From Pseudoroseomonas cervicalis (GTDB taxonomy: Bacteria > Pseudomonadota > Alphaproteobacteria > Acetobacterales > Acetobacteraceae): a stretch of 64,000 nucleotides of DNA. The position numbers and the translations under genes are program-made. Each line of letters begins with the position of its first letter. Positions within the stretch are counted from its first letter, which is position 1. Below are positions 26,282-35,056 of the stretch, in pieces. The DNA lies in NCBI RefSeq assembly GCF_030818485.1, contig NZ_JAUTAJ010000005.1:186001-250000 (forward strand), read 5' to 3'. The notes under the pieces were generated by a model. It was not told where the DNA came from and ran no database searches. It worked only from the letters and a program-made list of their open reading frames with translations.

Positions 26282-27601
26282 ATGGACAGGCGCGCCTTTC
26301 AGGCAGCGATCCGCTTCGGGCTCGGGCCCCGGCCGGATCAGCCCCTGCCTGACGATCCCATCGCCTGGCTGGACGCGCAGCTCGACGCGCCGGACCGGCC
26401 GCCACCGCCGCCCCAGGGCCTGGAGCGGCCGCCCGAGATCGCCGATGGCTACCGCCTCTGGCGCGAGCTGGATGCCGCCGGCCAGCCCGGCCCCGGCCAG
26501 CCCAACCCGATCGAGGAGAATTTCCAGGCCGAGGCGCGCGCGGCGCTGGCCTGGCGCATCGACACCGACACGCCCTATCGCGAGCGGCTGGTCGATTTCT
26601 GGGCCAACCATTTCACCGTCAGCAAGCGCGCCGGCTATCCGGTCTCCACCGTGCTCGGCCCCTATCTGCGGCAGGCGATCCGGCCGCATGTGACCGGGCG
26701 CTTCGCCGAGATGCTGCTGGCGGTGGAGCGGCATCCGGCGATGCTCGGCTATCTCGACCAGAATGCCTCGGTCGGGCCGAACAGCGCCTGGGGGCGGCGC
26801 AGCGGCCGCGGCCTGAACGAGAATCTGGCGCGGGAAATCCTGGAGCTGCACACGCTCTCCCCCGCCGCCGGCTACAGCCAGCAGGATGTCACCGAATTCG
26901 CCCGGCTGCTGACCGGCTGGGGCTATGAGCGCAATCGCGAGCCCTTCGGCACGCTGTTTCGCCCTGGCAATCACGAGCCGGGCGAGAAACGCGTGATGGG
27001 CCGCAGCTGGCCGGAAGGGCCGGAGGCCTCGGAGGCGGCGCTGCGCTTCCTGGCCGGGCATCCGGCGACGCATCGCCACCTGGCGCTGAAGCTGGTGCGG
27101 CATTTCGTCGCCGACGACCCGCCACCCGAGGCGGTCGCCCGCATCGAGGGCGTGCTGCGCGACACGGAGGGCGACCTGAAGGCCGTCGCGCGCGAATTGC
27201 CGCGTCTGGAGGCGGCCTGGGATCCGCCGCTTTCCAAGCTGCGCGCGCCGCAGGACTACATCACCGCCGCCTGTCGCGCCTGCGGCGCCCCGGGCGATGC
27301 CATGGCGCGCCCGGCCTATGGCGCCGGCTTCACCCTGAACCAGCCGCTGTGGAACGCGCCGCAGCCGAATGGCTGGCCCGACACCGCCGCCGCCTGGCTG
27401 GGGCCGGAGCCGGTGATGCAGCGCCTGGACTGGGCCTTCGACATCGCCGGCCGCTTCGCGCGTCTGCCGCCCATGGCGGTGCTGGAGACCGCCCTCGGCC
27501 CGCTGGCCGGCGAGGAGACGCGGCAGGCGGTGCGCCGCGCCGGCTCGCCGCGCGAGGGGCTGGCCCTGTTGTTCGCCAGCGCGGAGTTCCAGCGCCGATG
27601 A
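26282..27601 (+). CDS. DUF1800 family protein
   Basis: 439 residues. Recognised by RFGLGPRPDQPL at the N-terminus, DFWANHFTVSK, GLNENLAREILELHTLSP and DVTEFARLLTGW. Function unknown. It overlaps the downstream DUF1501 gene by four bases (ATGA), the standard pairing of these families. No clear signal peptide and no strong ribosome site before 26282. Confidence 0.88.
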   Translation: MDRRAFQAAIRFGLGPRPDQPLPDDPIAWLDAQLDAPDRPPPPPQGLERPPEIADGYRLWRELDAAGQPGPGQPNPIEENFQAEARAALAWRIDTDTPYRERLVDFWANHFTVSKRAGYPVSTVLGPYLRQAIRPHVTGRFAEMLLAVERHPAMLGYLDQNASVGPNSAWGRRSGRGLNENLAREILELHTLSPAAGYSQQDVTEFARLLTGWGYERNREPFGTLFRPGNHEPGEKRVMGRSWPEGPEASEAALRFLAGHPATHRHLALKLVRHFVADDPPPEAVARIEGVLRDTEGDLKAVARELPRLEAAWDPPLSKLRAPQDYITAACRACGAPGDAMARPAYGAGFTLNQPLWNAPQPNGWPDTAAAWLGPEPVMQRLDWAFDIAGRFARLPPMAVLETALGPLAGEETRQAVRRAGSPREGLALLFASAEFQRR

Positions 27602-28800
27602 GCCACCTTCCCCCGATCGGCCGCCGCGGCCTGCTGCTCGGCCTCGCCGCCCTGGCGGCGACCCGCCATGCGCGGCTGGCCGTCGCCGCCACCCCCGCCC
27701 CCGGCCTGCCGGCGCCCGAGGCGCGGCTGGTCGTCATGCTGCTGCGCGGCGCGATGGACGGCATGACCGCCCTCGCCCCCTATGGCGATGCCAGCTACGC
27801 CAGCGCGCGCGGCGGCATCGCCCTGCCCGAGCCCGGGCAGGAGGGCGGGGTGCTGGATTGCGGCGGCTTCTTCGGCCTGCATCCGCGGCTGGCGGCGATG
27901 CATGGCTTCTACCGCGAGGGCGCGCTGCTGCCGGTGCATGCGGTGGCCGGCCCCTATCGCAACCGCAGCCATTTCGAGGCGCAGGACATGCTGGAGAGCG
28001 GCGCGCCCGAGCGGCTGAGCTCCGGCTGGCTGAACCGGGCCCTGGCCGGGCTGCCGCCGCCGCGCGGGGCGCAGCCCGATCTGGCGCTGGCGCTCGGCCT
28101 CGACCTGCCGCTGCTGATGCGCGGGCCGCGCCGCGTCGGCATGTGGGCGCCGCCGCGCCCGGCCCGGCCGGCGCCGGATCTGTATCTGCGCATGGCCGAC
28201 CTGCTGCATGCCGATCCGGAGATCGGCCCGGCCGTCGCCGACGGGTTGCGCGGCCGTGGCTATGCCGAAGGTATCCTTCAGGGGCCGCCGCCGGGCGGCG
28301 GCTTCGCCGCGCTGGCGGGGGCCGCCGGGCGGCTGCTGGCGGCACCCGACGGGCCGCGCGTCGCCGCGCTGGAGATGACCGGCTGGGACACCCATGCCGA
28401 CCAGCTGCGCCGCATGCTGCCGGTGCTGGGCCAGCTGGATGACGGCCTGGCCGCGCTGCGCGCCCATCTGGGCGAGGCCTGGGGAAGCACGGCGGTGCTG
28501 GTGATGACCGAATTCGGCCGCACCGCCCGCATCAACGGCAATGGCGGCACCGATCACGGCACCGGCGGCGCCGCCTTCCTGGCCGGCGGCGCCATCGCCG
28601 GCGGGCGCGTCCTGGCCGACTGGCCGGGCCTTTCCGAGAGCCAGCTCTACGAGAAACGCGATCTGCAGCCGAGCCGCGACCTGCGCGCTTTGGCCAAGGG
28701 GCTGCTGCGCGACCATCTGCGCCTGCCGCCCGAGGCGCTGGAGCGCGCCTTCCCCGGCAGCGCGGCGATCGCGCCGGAGGCCGGGCTGATCCGCGCCTGA
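27598..28800 (+). CDS. DUF1501 family protein, Tat-exported
   Basis: 400 residues. The N-terminus GRRGLLLGLAALAA with a twin arginine and AVAA cleavage-type end suggests Tat export. Family features include LVVMLLRGAMDGM, YRNRSHFEAQDMLESG, GWDTHADQ and VLVMTEFGRTARINGNGGTD, which resemble the alkaline-phosphatase/sulfatase-like fold assigned to DUF1501. Function unknown; partner of DUF1800. Confidence 0.88.
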   Translation: MSHLPPIGRRGLLLGLAALAATRHARLAVAATPAPGLPAPEARLVVMLLRGAMDGMTALAPYGDASYASARGGIALPEPGQEGGVLDCGGFFGLHPRLAAMHGFYREGALLPVHAVAGPYRNRSHFEAQDMLESGAPERLSSGWLNRALAGLPPPRGAQPDLALALGLDLPLLMRGPRRVGMWAPPRPARPAPDLYLRMADLLHADPEIGPAVADGLRGRGYAEGILQGPPPGGGFAALAGAAGRLLAAPDGPRVAALEMTGWDTHADQLRRMLPVLGQLDDGLAALRAHLGEAWGSTAVLVMTEFGRTARINGNGGTDHGTGGAAFLAGGAIAGGRVLADWPGLSESQLYEKRDLQPSRDLRALAKGLLRDHLRLPPEALERAFPGSAAIAPEAGLIRA

Positions 28801-28810
28801 GCCGCGCCGC

Positions 28811-29695
28811 TCAGCCCCAGGCTTCGGCCGCCAGCGCCACCAGGTTGCGCAACAGGGGCGAGCGGTCGGCGGCGCGCCAGATCATGGCATGCACCAGGCG
28901 CGGCGCCTCGCCTTGCAGCGGCACCAGCGCCAACTCGGGCCCGGCGAAGCTGCGCGCGCTCTCGGCGGCCAGCGCGATGCCGGCGCCGGCCAGCACCAGG
29001 CCGCAGGTGGCCAGGAAATCCGGCGCCTCCGCCACCGCGCGCGGGGCGAAGCCGGCCAGGCGGCAATGCAGCAGGATCTCCTCGCGCAGCGGCATCGGCG
29101 CGGCGGGCAGGATCCAGCTCTCCTCGCGCAGGGCCGTGAGCGGCAGGGAGGCCGCGCCGGCCATGGGGTGCCAGGCGGGCAGCAGCGCCCGCATCGGCTC
29201 ATCCGCCAGCACCTGGCGGGCGAGATCCGGCGTCTCCGGCACCACGCCGCCGAAGGCCAGGTCGATGCGGCGCTCGCGCAGGGCGGCCGGCTGGTCGGGG
29301 CTGCTCAGCACGCACATCTCCACCGTCACGCCCGGGCGGGCGGCGCGGTAGCGGCGGATCAGCGCCGGCGCGCCGCCATGCAGCGTCGGCACGCTGAGGC
29401 CGATGCGCAGCCGCCCGGCCTCGCCGCGCAGGCCGCGCCGGGTCATCTCCAGCGCGCCCTCCACCGCCGCCACCGCCTCGCGCGCCTGCTGCAGCACCTC
29501 CTCGCCCAGCGGGGTCAGGCGGGTGGCGAAGCGGTCGCGATGCAGCAGGCGCTGGCCCAGCACATCCTCCAGCCGCTTCACCAGCTGGCTGACCGCCGGC
29601 TGGGTGGTGCCCAGGCGCTGCGCGGCGCGGCTGAAGCTGCCCTCCTCGGCGATCGCCACCAGGCAGCGCAGATGCCGCAGCTCGATCCCCTGCAT
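28811..29695 (-). CDS. LysR family transcriptional regulator
   Basis: 294 residues. Winged helix-turn-helix at residues 1-65 (LRCLVAIAEEGSFSRAAQRL, TQPAVSQLVKRLED), then a periplasmic-binding-protein-like effector domain. It is divergent from the MFS efflux gene with a 106-base spacer carrying dyads of LysR type, so it probably controls that gene and itself. Confidence 0.92.
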   Translation of the reverse strand: MQGIELRHLRCLVAIAEEGSFSRAAQRLGTTQPAVSQLVKRLEDVLGQRLLHRDRFATRLTPLGEEVLQQAREAVAAVEGALEMTRRGLRGEAGRLRIGLSVPTLHGGAPALIRRYRAARPGVTVEMCVLSSPDQPAALRERRIDLAFGGVVPETPDLARQVLADEPMRALLPAWHPMAGAASLPLTALREESWILPAAPMPLREEILLHCRLAGFAPRAVAEAPDFLATCGLVLAGAGIALAAESARSFAGPELALVPLQGEAPRLVHAMIWRAADRSPLLRNLVALAAEAWG

Positions 29696-29732
29696 AAGCT
29701 AGCCTTATCCCAATACGGCCAAGCATTATTGG
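29694..29732. promoter_or_regulatory. Candidate LysR operators in the lysR-MFS spacer
   Basis: Two inverted repeats lie side by side. ATAAG-N5-CTTAT (29694-29708) contains the LysR-type T-N11-A pattern and overlaps the lysR start codon. CCAATA-N11-TATTGG (29710-29732) has six-base arms. Both are AT-rich in a GC-rich setting. Binding by the adjacent LysR protein is inferred from position. Confidence 0.6.
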
Positions 29733-29801
29733 ACAGGATCGCGCCTGTCGAGATGCTGGGCGGGCCGCCGCCACCGCGCGCGCGGAACCAAGGGACACAG
29801 A

Positions 29802-30998
29802 ATGAGCATCTCCACCAGGACGGGCGCCGGCACGGCGCCGGCCGGCATGCTGCTGCTGCTGATGGCGCTGACCGGGCTCGGCCAGATGGCGACCAATCTG
29901 GTGGTGCCCTCGCTGGCCCGCATGGTGGCGGATCTGTCGCTGGAGCTGGAGCAGGCCGGGCTGATCATCTCCGCCCTGCTGCTGGGCATCGGGCTCGGCC
30001 AGCTGGTGGTCGGGCCGATGTCCGACCGCCATGGCAGGCGGCCGGTGCTGCTGGCGGGGCTGGTGCTCTATGTGCTGGCCGGCATCGGCGCGGTGCTGGC
30101 CGAGAGCGGCGGCGCCCTGCTGCTGGCGCGGCTGCTGCAGGGCTTCGGCGCCAGCGCCGGGCTGGCCCTGCCGCGCGCCATCGCCCGCGACCGCTTCGAG
30201 GGCGCGCTGTTCCTGCGCGTCACCTCGCTGCTGACGCTGGCCATGGCGGTGATGCCGGGGCTGGCCCCGGCCATTGGCGGCGCGGTCGCCGGGCGGTTCG
30301 GCTGGCGCGCGGCGCTGGCGGTGAGTGCCGCCGCCGGCGCGCTGGCGCTGCTGGCCGTGCTGCTCTCCCTGCCCGAGAGCCACCATGCGCGGCAGCGCGG
30401 CGGCGGGTTGGCCGACAGCCTGGCGGGTTATGCGCGGGTGCTGCGCTGCCGCCCCTTCCTGGCCTATGCGCTGGCCTCCGGCGCCGCGATCGGCGGCGCC
30501 TATGCCGAGGTGGCGGCGGCCCAGGCGCTGTTCCAGACCCATCTGGGCTGGGCCACGGGCAGCATCAGCCTGGCCGCCGCCCTGTTTGCGCTGGGCTTCC
30601 TGGTCGGCGGGCTGGCGGCGCCGCGGCTGCGGCTGGGGCCGGCGCAGCGCATCCAGCTCGGCATCGCGCTGATGCTGGGATCGGCGCTGGCGCTGCTGGG
30701 CCTGGCGCTGGCCGGCCGGCTGGGCGGCGAGGCCGCCATCGCGCTGATCATGCTGTCCCAGGCGGGGGTGGGCTGCATGGCACCCCCCGCCATCGGCCTG
30801 GCGCTGCTGGCGGTGGAGGGGGCCGCCGGCACGGCGAGTGCCGTGCTGGGCGCGCTGCACATGGCGCTGGGCGCCACCTCCGCCGCGGTGATCGGCCTGC
30901 TGGCGGCGCAGATCGCGCCCGGGCTGCCGGCGGTGCTGCTCGGCTTCTCGCTGATGGCGCTGCTGGCGCTGCGGCTGGCGCGGCCCGGCCGGGGCTGA
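29802..30998 (+). CDS. MFS multidrug efflux transporter (Bcr/CflA-like)
   Basis: 398 residues with about twelve membrane segments. GPMSDRHGRRPVLLAG is MFS motif A between segments 2 and 3, and RLLQGFGASAGLALPRAIARD is the drug-proton antiporter motif C/Bcr region. Likely a proton-driven drug or metabolite exporter in the inner membrane. AAGGGA ribosome site before 29802. Regulated by the divergent LysR gene by position. Confidence 0.9.
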   Translation: MSISTRTGAGTAPAGMLLLLMALTGLGQMATNLVVPSLARMVADLSLELEQAGLIISALLLGIGLGQLVVGPMSDRHGRRPVLLAGLVLYVLAGIGAVLAESGGALLLARLLQGFGASAGLALPRAIARDRFEGALFLRVTSLLTLAMAVMPGLAPAIGGAVAGRFGWRAALAVSAAAGALALLAVLLSLPESHHARQRGGGLADSLAGYARVLRCRPFLAYALASGAAIGGAYAEVAAAQALFQTHLGWATGSISLAAALFALGFLVGGLAAPRLRLGPAQRIQLGIALMLGSALALLGLALAGRLGGEAAIALIMLSQAGVGCMAPPAIGLALLAVEGAAGTASAVLGALHMALGATSAAVIGLLAAQIAPGLPAVLLGFSLMALLALRLARPGRG

Positions 30999-31008
30999 GC
31001 CCGGCCGG
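30985..31008. terminator. GC hairpin between MFS and kinase genes
   Basis: CCGGCCGGGGC (30985-30995) pairs with GCCCGGCCGG (30999-31008) with one bulged G, overlapping the MFS stop codon. It lies between converging genes and may end both transcripts; no T-run. Confidence 0.4.
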
Positions 31009-31016
31009 CGAGCCGC

Positions 31017-31952
31017 CTACTCCTCGCCCAGGGCGCGGCGGAAGGCGGCGAATTCGGCCGCGCCGGCGAAGGCCTTCTGCGTGCCCTGGCGGGTGATGGA
31101 ATCGGCGGCGTAGCGCGCGCCCCAGCGCATCGCGGCCAGGGTGTCGCCATGCGCGGCATAATGCTGCGCGAAGGCCCCGAGAAAGGCGTCGCCGGCGCCG
31201 CTGGTGTCGACCGGCTTCACCTTCACGGCCGGCACATGCTGCGCCGGGCCATCCGCGGTGACCAGCAGCGCGCCCTCGCCGCCCAGCGTCACGATCACCT
31301 GCTTGACGCCGCGCGCCACCAGCGTGCGCGCCGCGGCCTCGGCCTGTTCGCGCGTCTCGGCCGGCAGGCCGGTCAGGATGGAAAGCTCGGTCTGGTTCGG
31401 CGCCAGGAAGGTGGCGCCCAGGATGCGCGACACGTCGAGCTCCGGCACCGCCGGCGCCGGGTTCAGCAGCACCGGAATGCCGCGCGGCGCCGCCCAGGCG
31501 ATGGTGTGGTAGATGGTCTCCAGCGGGATCTCGAGCTGCAGCAGGATCAGCCCGCAGCCCGCCAGATCCTGGGCCGCCGCATCGACATCGGCCGGCAGCA
31601 GATGCTCATTGGCGCCCTTGACGATGAGGATGCGGTTCTCGCCCGAGGGCTCGACGAAGATCGGCGCCACGCCGCTCTGCGTGCCCGGCACGGCGCGGGC
31701 ATGCCGCGTGTCGATGCCGAGGTCGCGGAAATTCTTCAGCGTGCCCTCGCCGAACAGATCGTCGCCGACGCGGGTCACCAGCATGACATCGGCGCCGAGC
31801 TTGGCGGCGGCGACGGCCTGGTTCGCCCCCTTGCCGCCATGGCCCATGCTGAAGGAGGGAGCGGCGAGCGTCTCGCCCGCCGCCGGCAGGCGGTCGGTAT
31901 AGGTGATCAGGTCGACCATGTTGCTGCCGACCACGGCGATGCGCGCGCCCAT
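31017..31952 (-). CDS. Ribokinase-family (PfkB) sugar kinase, possible deoxyribokinase
   Basis: 311 residues from the ATG at 31952. N-terminal sugar site VVGSNMVDLITYTDRLPAAGE and GHGGKGANQAVAAAKLGA; C-terminal DTSGAGDAFLGAFA holds the catalytic Asp and anion hole. It phosphorylates a furanose, ribose or deroxyribose-like, at O5. It is the last gene of the minus-strand operon that begins with deoC; because DeoC uses 2-deoxyribose 5-phosphate, a deoxyribokinase role is inferred, but ribokinase is equally consistent with the sequence. Confidence 0.9.
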   Translation of the reverse strand: MGARIAVVGSNMVDLITYTDRLPAAGETLAAPSFSMGHGGKGANQAVAAAKLGADVMLVTRVGDDLFGEGTLKNFRDLGIDTRHARAVPGTQSGVAPIFVEPSGENRILIVKGANEHLLPADVDAAAQDLAGCGLILLQLEIPLETIYHTIAWAAPRGIPVLLNPAPAVPELDVSRILGATFLAPNQTELSILTGLPAETREQAEAAARTLVARGVKQVIVTLGGEGALLVTADGPAQHVPAVKVKPVDTSGAGDAFLGAFAQHYAAHGDTLAAMRWGARYAADSITRQGTQKAFAGAAEFAAFRRALGEE

Positions 31953-31966
31953 CGAAGCCGCTCCGT

Positions 31967-33055
31967 TCAAGCCAGGGATGAGATGGTGCCGGCCAGCCGC
32001 GCGGCGGCGTCCCGGTCGAGATAGCCGGCGCGCACGGCGAAGTCCGCGCGGCCCTTCGGCGGCAGCAGGCGCACATGGCCCTTGCGCTTCTCCGCCGCAT
32101 AGCCCTCGGGCTGGCAGGTGGAGGGCAGCGCGAAGGCGGCCACCTTCTGGTCCGGGTCGTTCAGGATCCAGCGCACGCAATGCGGCAGCGCGGCCGGATC
32201 ATAGGAGAGGGCGAAGCCATCGCCCTCCGGCCGCCGCAACATCAGATGCGTCCGGCCCTCGCCATCGCGGCCAAGGCCCGACAGGTAGAAGACCTGCTCC
32301 GGGTCGTAGAGATGCGGCTCGTCGAGCTTCGCCATGCGCGCCGGGTCGCTGGCCAGCGCGTCGATCAGCGCCAGATAGTCCGGATTGGGCGTGACATGCG
32401 CCGGCACGGCGCGGCGCACGGCGACGCGATCGGGCGTGTAGGGCGCGGCCTGCAGCAGCTCTGCCCCCGGCACGAAGGCGAAGTTGACGTGGCACATATA
32501 CATCAGCTCCATCGGCTTGCCGGAGCGGTTCTCCACGGCGAGGCCGATGTCGAACAGGCTCTGCCCCGGGCGGAGCGTGACCGAGGGCTGGGCGAGGTAA
32601 TGCGGGCCGAAGCCCATGACATGGTCGCGGGCGGAGACGGCACGCAGGAACGGGCCTTGCGCATCCTCGCCCCATTCCAGCCAGGCCGATTGCATCTCGG
32701 CGCAGGGGAATTCGCCATGCGGCGCGTGGTCATCCTCCGCCGTCGGCACGCCGTTGCGCAGCAGGCCGCTATGGAAGGCGAAGCAGCCATAGGTGCCGCC
32801 GATGACACTCGCCGGGCGCGGCATGTCGAAGCCGCTGGCCATGGTCAGGTCGACGCCATCGAAGCGCGCCGCCCAGATCATGCCGCCCATCCAGGGCAGG
32901 ATCTCCACCAGGCCGCGCGCATTGGTCAGGCGCAGGGCCGAGACGCCGGACGGATAGCGGTGCAGCGTCGCGTGCAGCTCGCCGGCGGCGAAGACCTCCC
33001 GCGGGGCCTCGCCGCAGAGCGATGGGTGCAGGGGGATGGTGGCGGTGACGGCCAT
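31967..33055 (-). CDS. DUF4432 / aldose 1-epimerase family protein
   Basis: 362 residues of the mutarotase superfamily, DUF4432 group: LVEILPWMGGMIWAARFDG, GGTYGCFAFHSGLLRNG, MELMYMCHVNFAFVPGAEL and PSTCQPEGYAAEKRKGH. It probably equilibrates the anomers of the imported sugar or acts on a sugar derivative. It starts one base after the permease stop and lies 14 bases before the kinase gene. Mutarotases of this kind occur in known deoxyribose operons (deoM/deoX), which supports the deoxyribose reading. Confidence 0.82.
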   Translation of the reverse strand: MAVTATIPLHPSLCGEAPREVFAAGELHATLHRYPSGVSALRLTNARGLVEILPWMGGMIWAARFDGVDLTMASGFDMPRPASVIGGTYGCFAFHSGLLRNGVPTAEDDHAPHGEFPCAEMQSAWLEWGEDAQGPFLRAVSARDHVMGFGPHYLAQPSVTLRPGQSLFDIGLAVENRSGKPMELMYMCHVNFAFVPGAELLQAAPYTPDRVAVRRAVPAHVTPNPDYLALIDALASDPARMAKLDEPHLYDPEQVFYLSGLGRDGEGRTHLMLRRPEGDGFALSYDPAALPHCVRWILNDPDQKVAAFALPSTCQPEGYAAEKRKGHVRLLPPKGRADFAVRAGYLDRDAAARLAGTISSLA

Positions 33056-33056
33056 C

Positions 33057-34049
33057 TCAACTTCTCCGCATGCGCCAGGCGGCGAGGGCGATGGAGAGCA
33101 GCAGGAAGCCGCCCCAGATCAGGTCCACCAGGAAGTTGCTGAAGCGCATGATCTGCAGCCCGGAGGAGAGCAGCATCAGCGCCACCAAAGCGAGGGCGAT
33201 GCCGGGCACCGAGCCCTTGCCGCCGGCCGGGTTGGTGCCGGCCAGCACCGCGATCAGCACCGCCTGCAGCAGATAGGAGGTGCCGTAATCCGACTTCGCC
33301 GCATTGGTGCGGCCGGAGAGCAGGATGCCGGCGATGGCGGCCAGGCCGCCGGTCAGCATGTAGGAGAGGAAGACGGTGCGGGCGCTGCGCAGCCCGGCGA
33401 AGACGGCGGCCTTCGGGTTGGTGCCGATCAGCGTCAGGTTGATGCCGAAGGCGGTGCGCGACAGCAGGAACCAGACCAGCCCGGCGACGACTACGAACAC
33501 CACCAGCGGCGCGGCGATGCCGAACACCGTGCCATTGCCGATCTGCCCCCAGATCGCCGGGAAGCCCACCACCGCCGGCCCGCCGGTCAGCACCAGGCAG
33601 AGGCCGGTGAAGACCTGACCGGTGCCGATGGTGGCCAGGATCGGGGTGACGCGCAGCTTCGCGATCAGGAAACCGTTGATGGCACCGGCGACCAGGCCGA
33701 CGCCGAGCGCAATGCCGATGCCGGCCAGCACCATGGGCAGCGGCAAATTCACCAGCTCCGGCCCGCGCGGCGCGCCGACGCTGTGGAAGAACAGCCCGGC
33801 CAGGATGCAGGCGAGGTTGGCGATGCCGATGACGGACAGGTCGATGCCGCCGGTCAGCATCGCCACCATCATGGCGATGGCCAGCAGGCCCAGCTCCGGC
33901 GCGATGAAGGTGATGGATTCGAAGACATAGGGGCGCAGGAACCGGTCCGGGTTCAGCGCCGCCATGCCGGCGAAGATCAGCACCGTCAGCAGCAGGAGCT
34001 GCAGCAGGTTGGTGTCGGCGCGGCGCAGGCGCTGCAGGAGTGCGGACAT
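33057..34049 (-). CDS. Ribose-type ABC transporter permease (second)
   Basis: 330 residues, hydrophobic, BPD_transp_2/RbsC family: LTGGIDLSVIGIANLACILAG near residue 65 and LLQAVLIAVLAGTNPAGGKGS near residue 260 are typical. GGGAGGGAGAG precedes the start. With the permease just upstream it forms the inner-membrane channel of the deoxyribose/ribose importer. Confidence 0.92.
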   Translation of the reverse strand: MSALLQRLRRADTNLLQLLLLTVLIFAGMAALNPDRFLRPYVFESITFIAPELGLLAIAMMVAMLTGGIDLSVIGIANLACILAGLFFHSVGAPRGPELVNLPLPMVLAGIGIALGVGLVAGAINGFLIAKLRVTPILATIGTGQVFTGLCLVLTGGPAVVGFPAIWGQIGNGTVFGIAAPLVVFVVVAGLVWFLLSRTAFGINLTLIGTNPKAAVFAGLRSARTVFLSYMLTGGLAAIAGILLSGRTNAAKSDYGTSYLLQAVLIAVLAGTNPAGGKGSVPGIALALVALMLLSSGLQIMRFSNFLVDLIWGGFLLLSIALAAWRMRRS

Positions 34050-34063
34050 GCTCTCTCCCTCCC

Positions 34064-35056
34064 TCAGGCCAGGCGCTTGCGGTCGCGCCAGGCGGTGACC
34101 GCGGTGGCCGCGATGACGATCAGCCCCACCACCACACGCTGCCAGGTGGTGTCGACGCCCAGGATGATCAGGCTGTTGGTGATGACCACCAGCGTCAGCA
34201 CGCCGAGCATGGTGCCGATCACCGTGCCGCGCCCGCCGAAGATGGAGGCGCCGCCCAGCACCACGGCGGCGATGACGTCGAGCTCCAGCCCCACCATGTC
34301 GCGCGGATTGGCGGTCCAGATCATGGCGCCGTGCAGCAGCCCGGCGAAGCCCGCCAGGGCGCCGGCCAGGCCATAGATGACGAAGGTGGTGCGGCGGATG
34401 TTGAAGCCGACGCGCCGCGCCGCCTCCACCCCGCCGCCCATGGCGTAGATGCCGCGGCCCAGCATGGTGTGGCGCAGCATCAGATGCACGGCGATGGCCA
34501 GCCCGGCATAGACCAGCACCATCGAGGACAGGCCGGCGACGCTGCCATCCGCCTGGGTCACATGCAGGAACTCGCCGCGGGCGAAATCGATGAGCTGCGG
34601 CGGCATCTGGCCGATATTGATCTGGCTGGTGCCGACCACGCCCAGGATGAAGCCGCGCACCGCCGTGCCGGTGCCGAGGGTCACGATCAGCGGGATCATG
34701 CGCAGGTAATGCACGAAGGCGGCATTCACCAGGCCGAGGCCAAGGCCGATGCCGCTGGCCATCAGGAAGGGCAGGATGACGCCGTCGAAGCCCCAGGCGA
34801 TCATCGCCTTGATGGTCAGGTACATCGCCGCGATGGCGAAGGCCGGAAACGACACGTCGATGCCACCCGACAGCATGACCAGCAGCACGGCCAGCGCCAG
34901 GATGCCGGTGATGACGCTGGCGCGCATCAGGCTGAACAGGTTGGAGGGCTGCCAGAAGACCGGGTTGATGGTGCCGATCACCACCACCGCCAGCACCAGC
35001 ACGGCGGCCACCATCAGCTCCGGATGGCGGCGCAGCGCATTGGCCAACCCGCTCAT
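34064..35056 (-). CDS. Ribose-type ABC transporter permease (first)
   Basis: 330 residues from the ATG at 35056, which overlaps the ATPase stop by four bases; longer upstream readings enter ATPase coding sequence. LSGGIDVSFPAFAIAAMYLT and VLGGASIFGGRGTVIGTMLG are family signatures. Two distinct permeases in one system are usual for LsrCD- or RhaPQ-like importers, whereas RbsC works as a homodimer. Confidence 0.92.
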   Translation of the reverse strand: MSGLANALRRHPELMVAAVLVLAVVVIGTINPVFWQPSNLFSLMRASVITGILALAVLLVMLSGGIDVSFPAFAIAAMYLTIKAMIAWGFDGVILPFLMASGIGLGLGLVNAAFVHYLRMIPLIVTLGTGTAVRGFILGVVGTSQINIGQMPPQLIDFARGEFLHVTQADGSVAGLSSMVLVYAGLAIAVHLMLRHTMLGRGIYAMGGGVEAARRVGFNIRRTTFVIYGLAGALAGFAGLLHGAMIWTANPRDMVGLELDVIAAVVLGGASIFGGRGTVIGTMLGVLTLVVITNSLIILGVDTTWQRVVVGLIVIAATAVTAWRDRKRLA

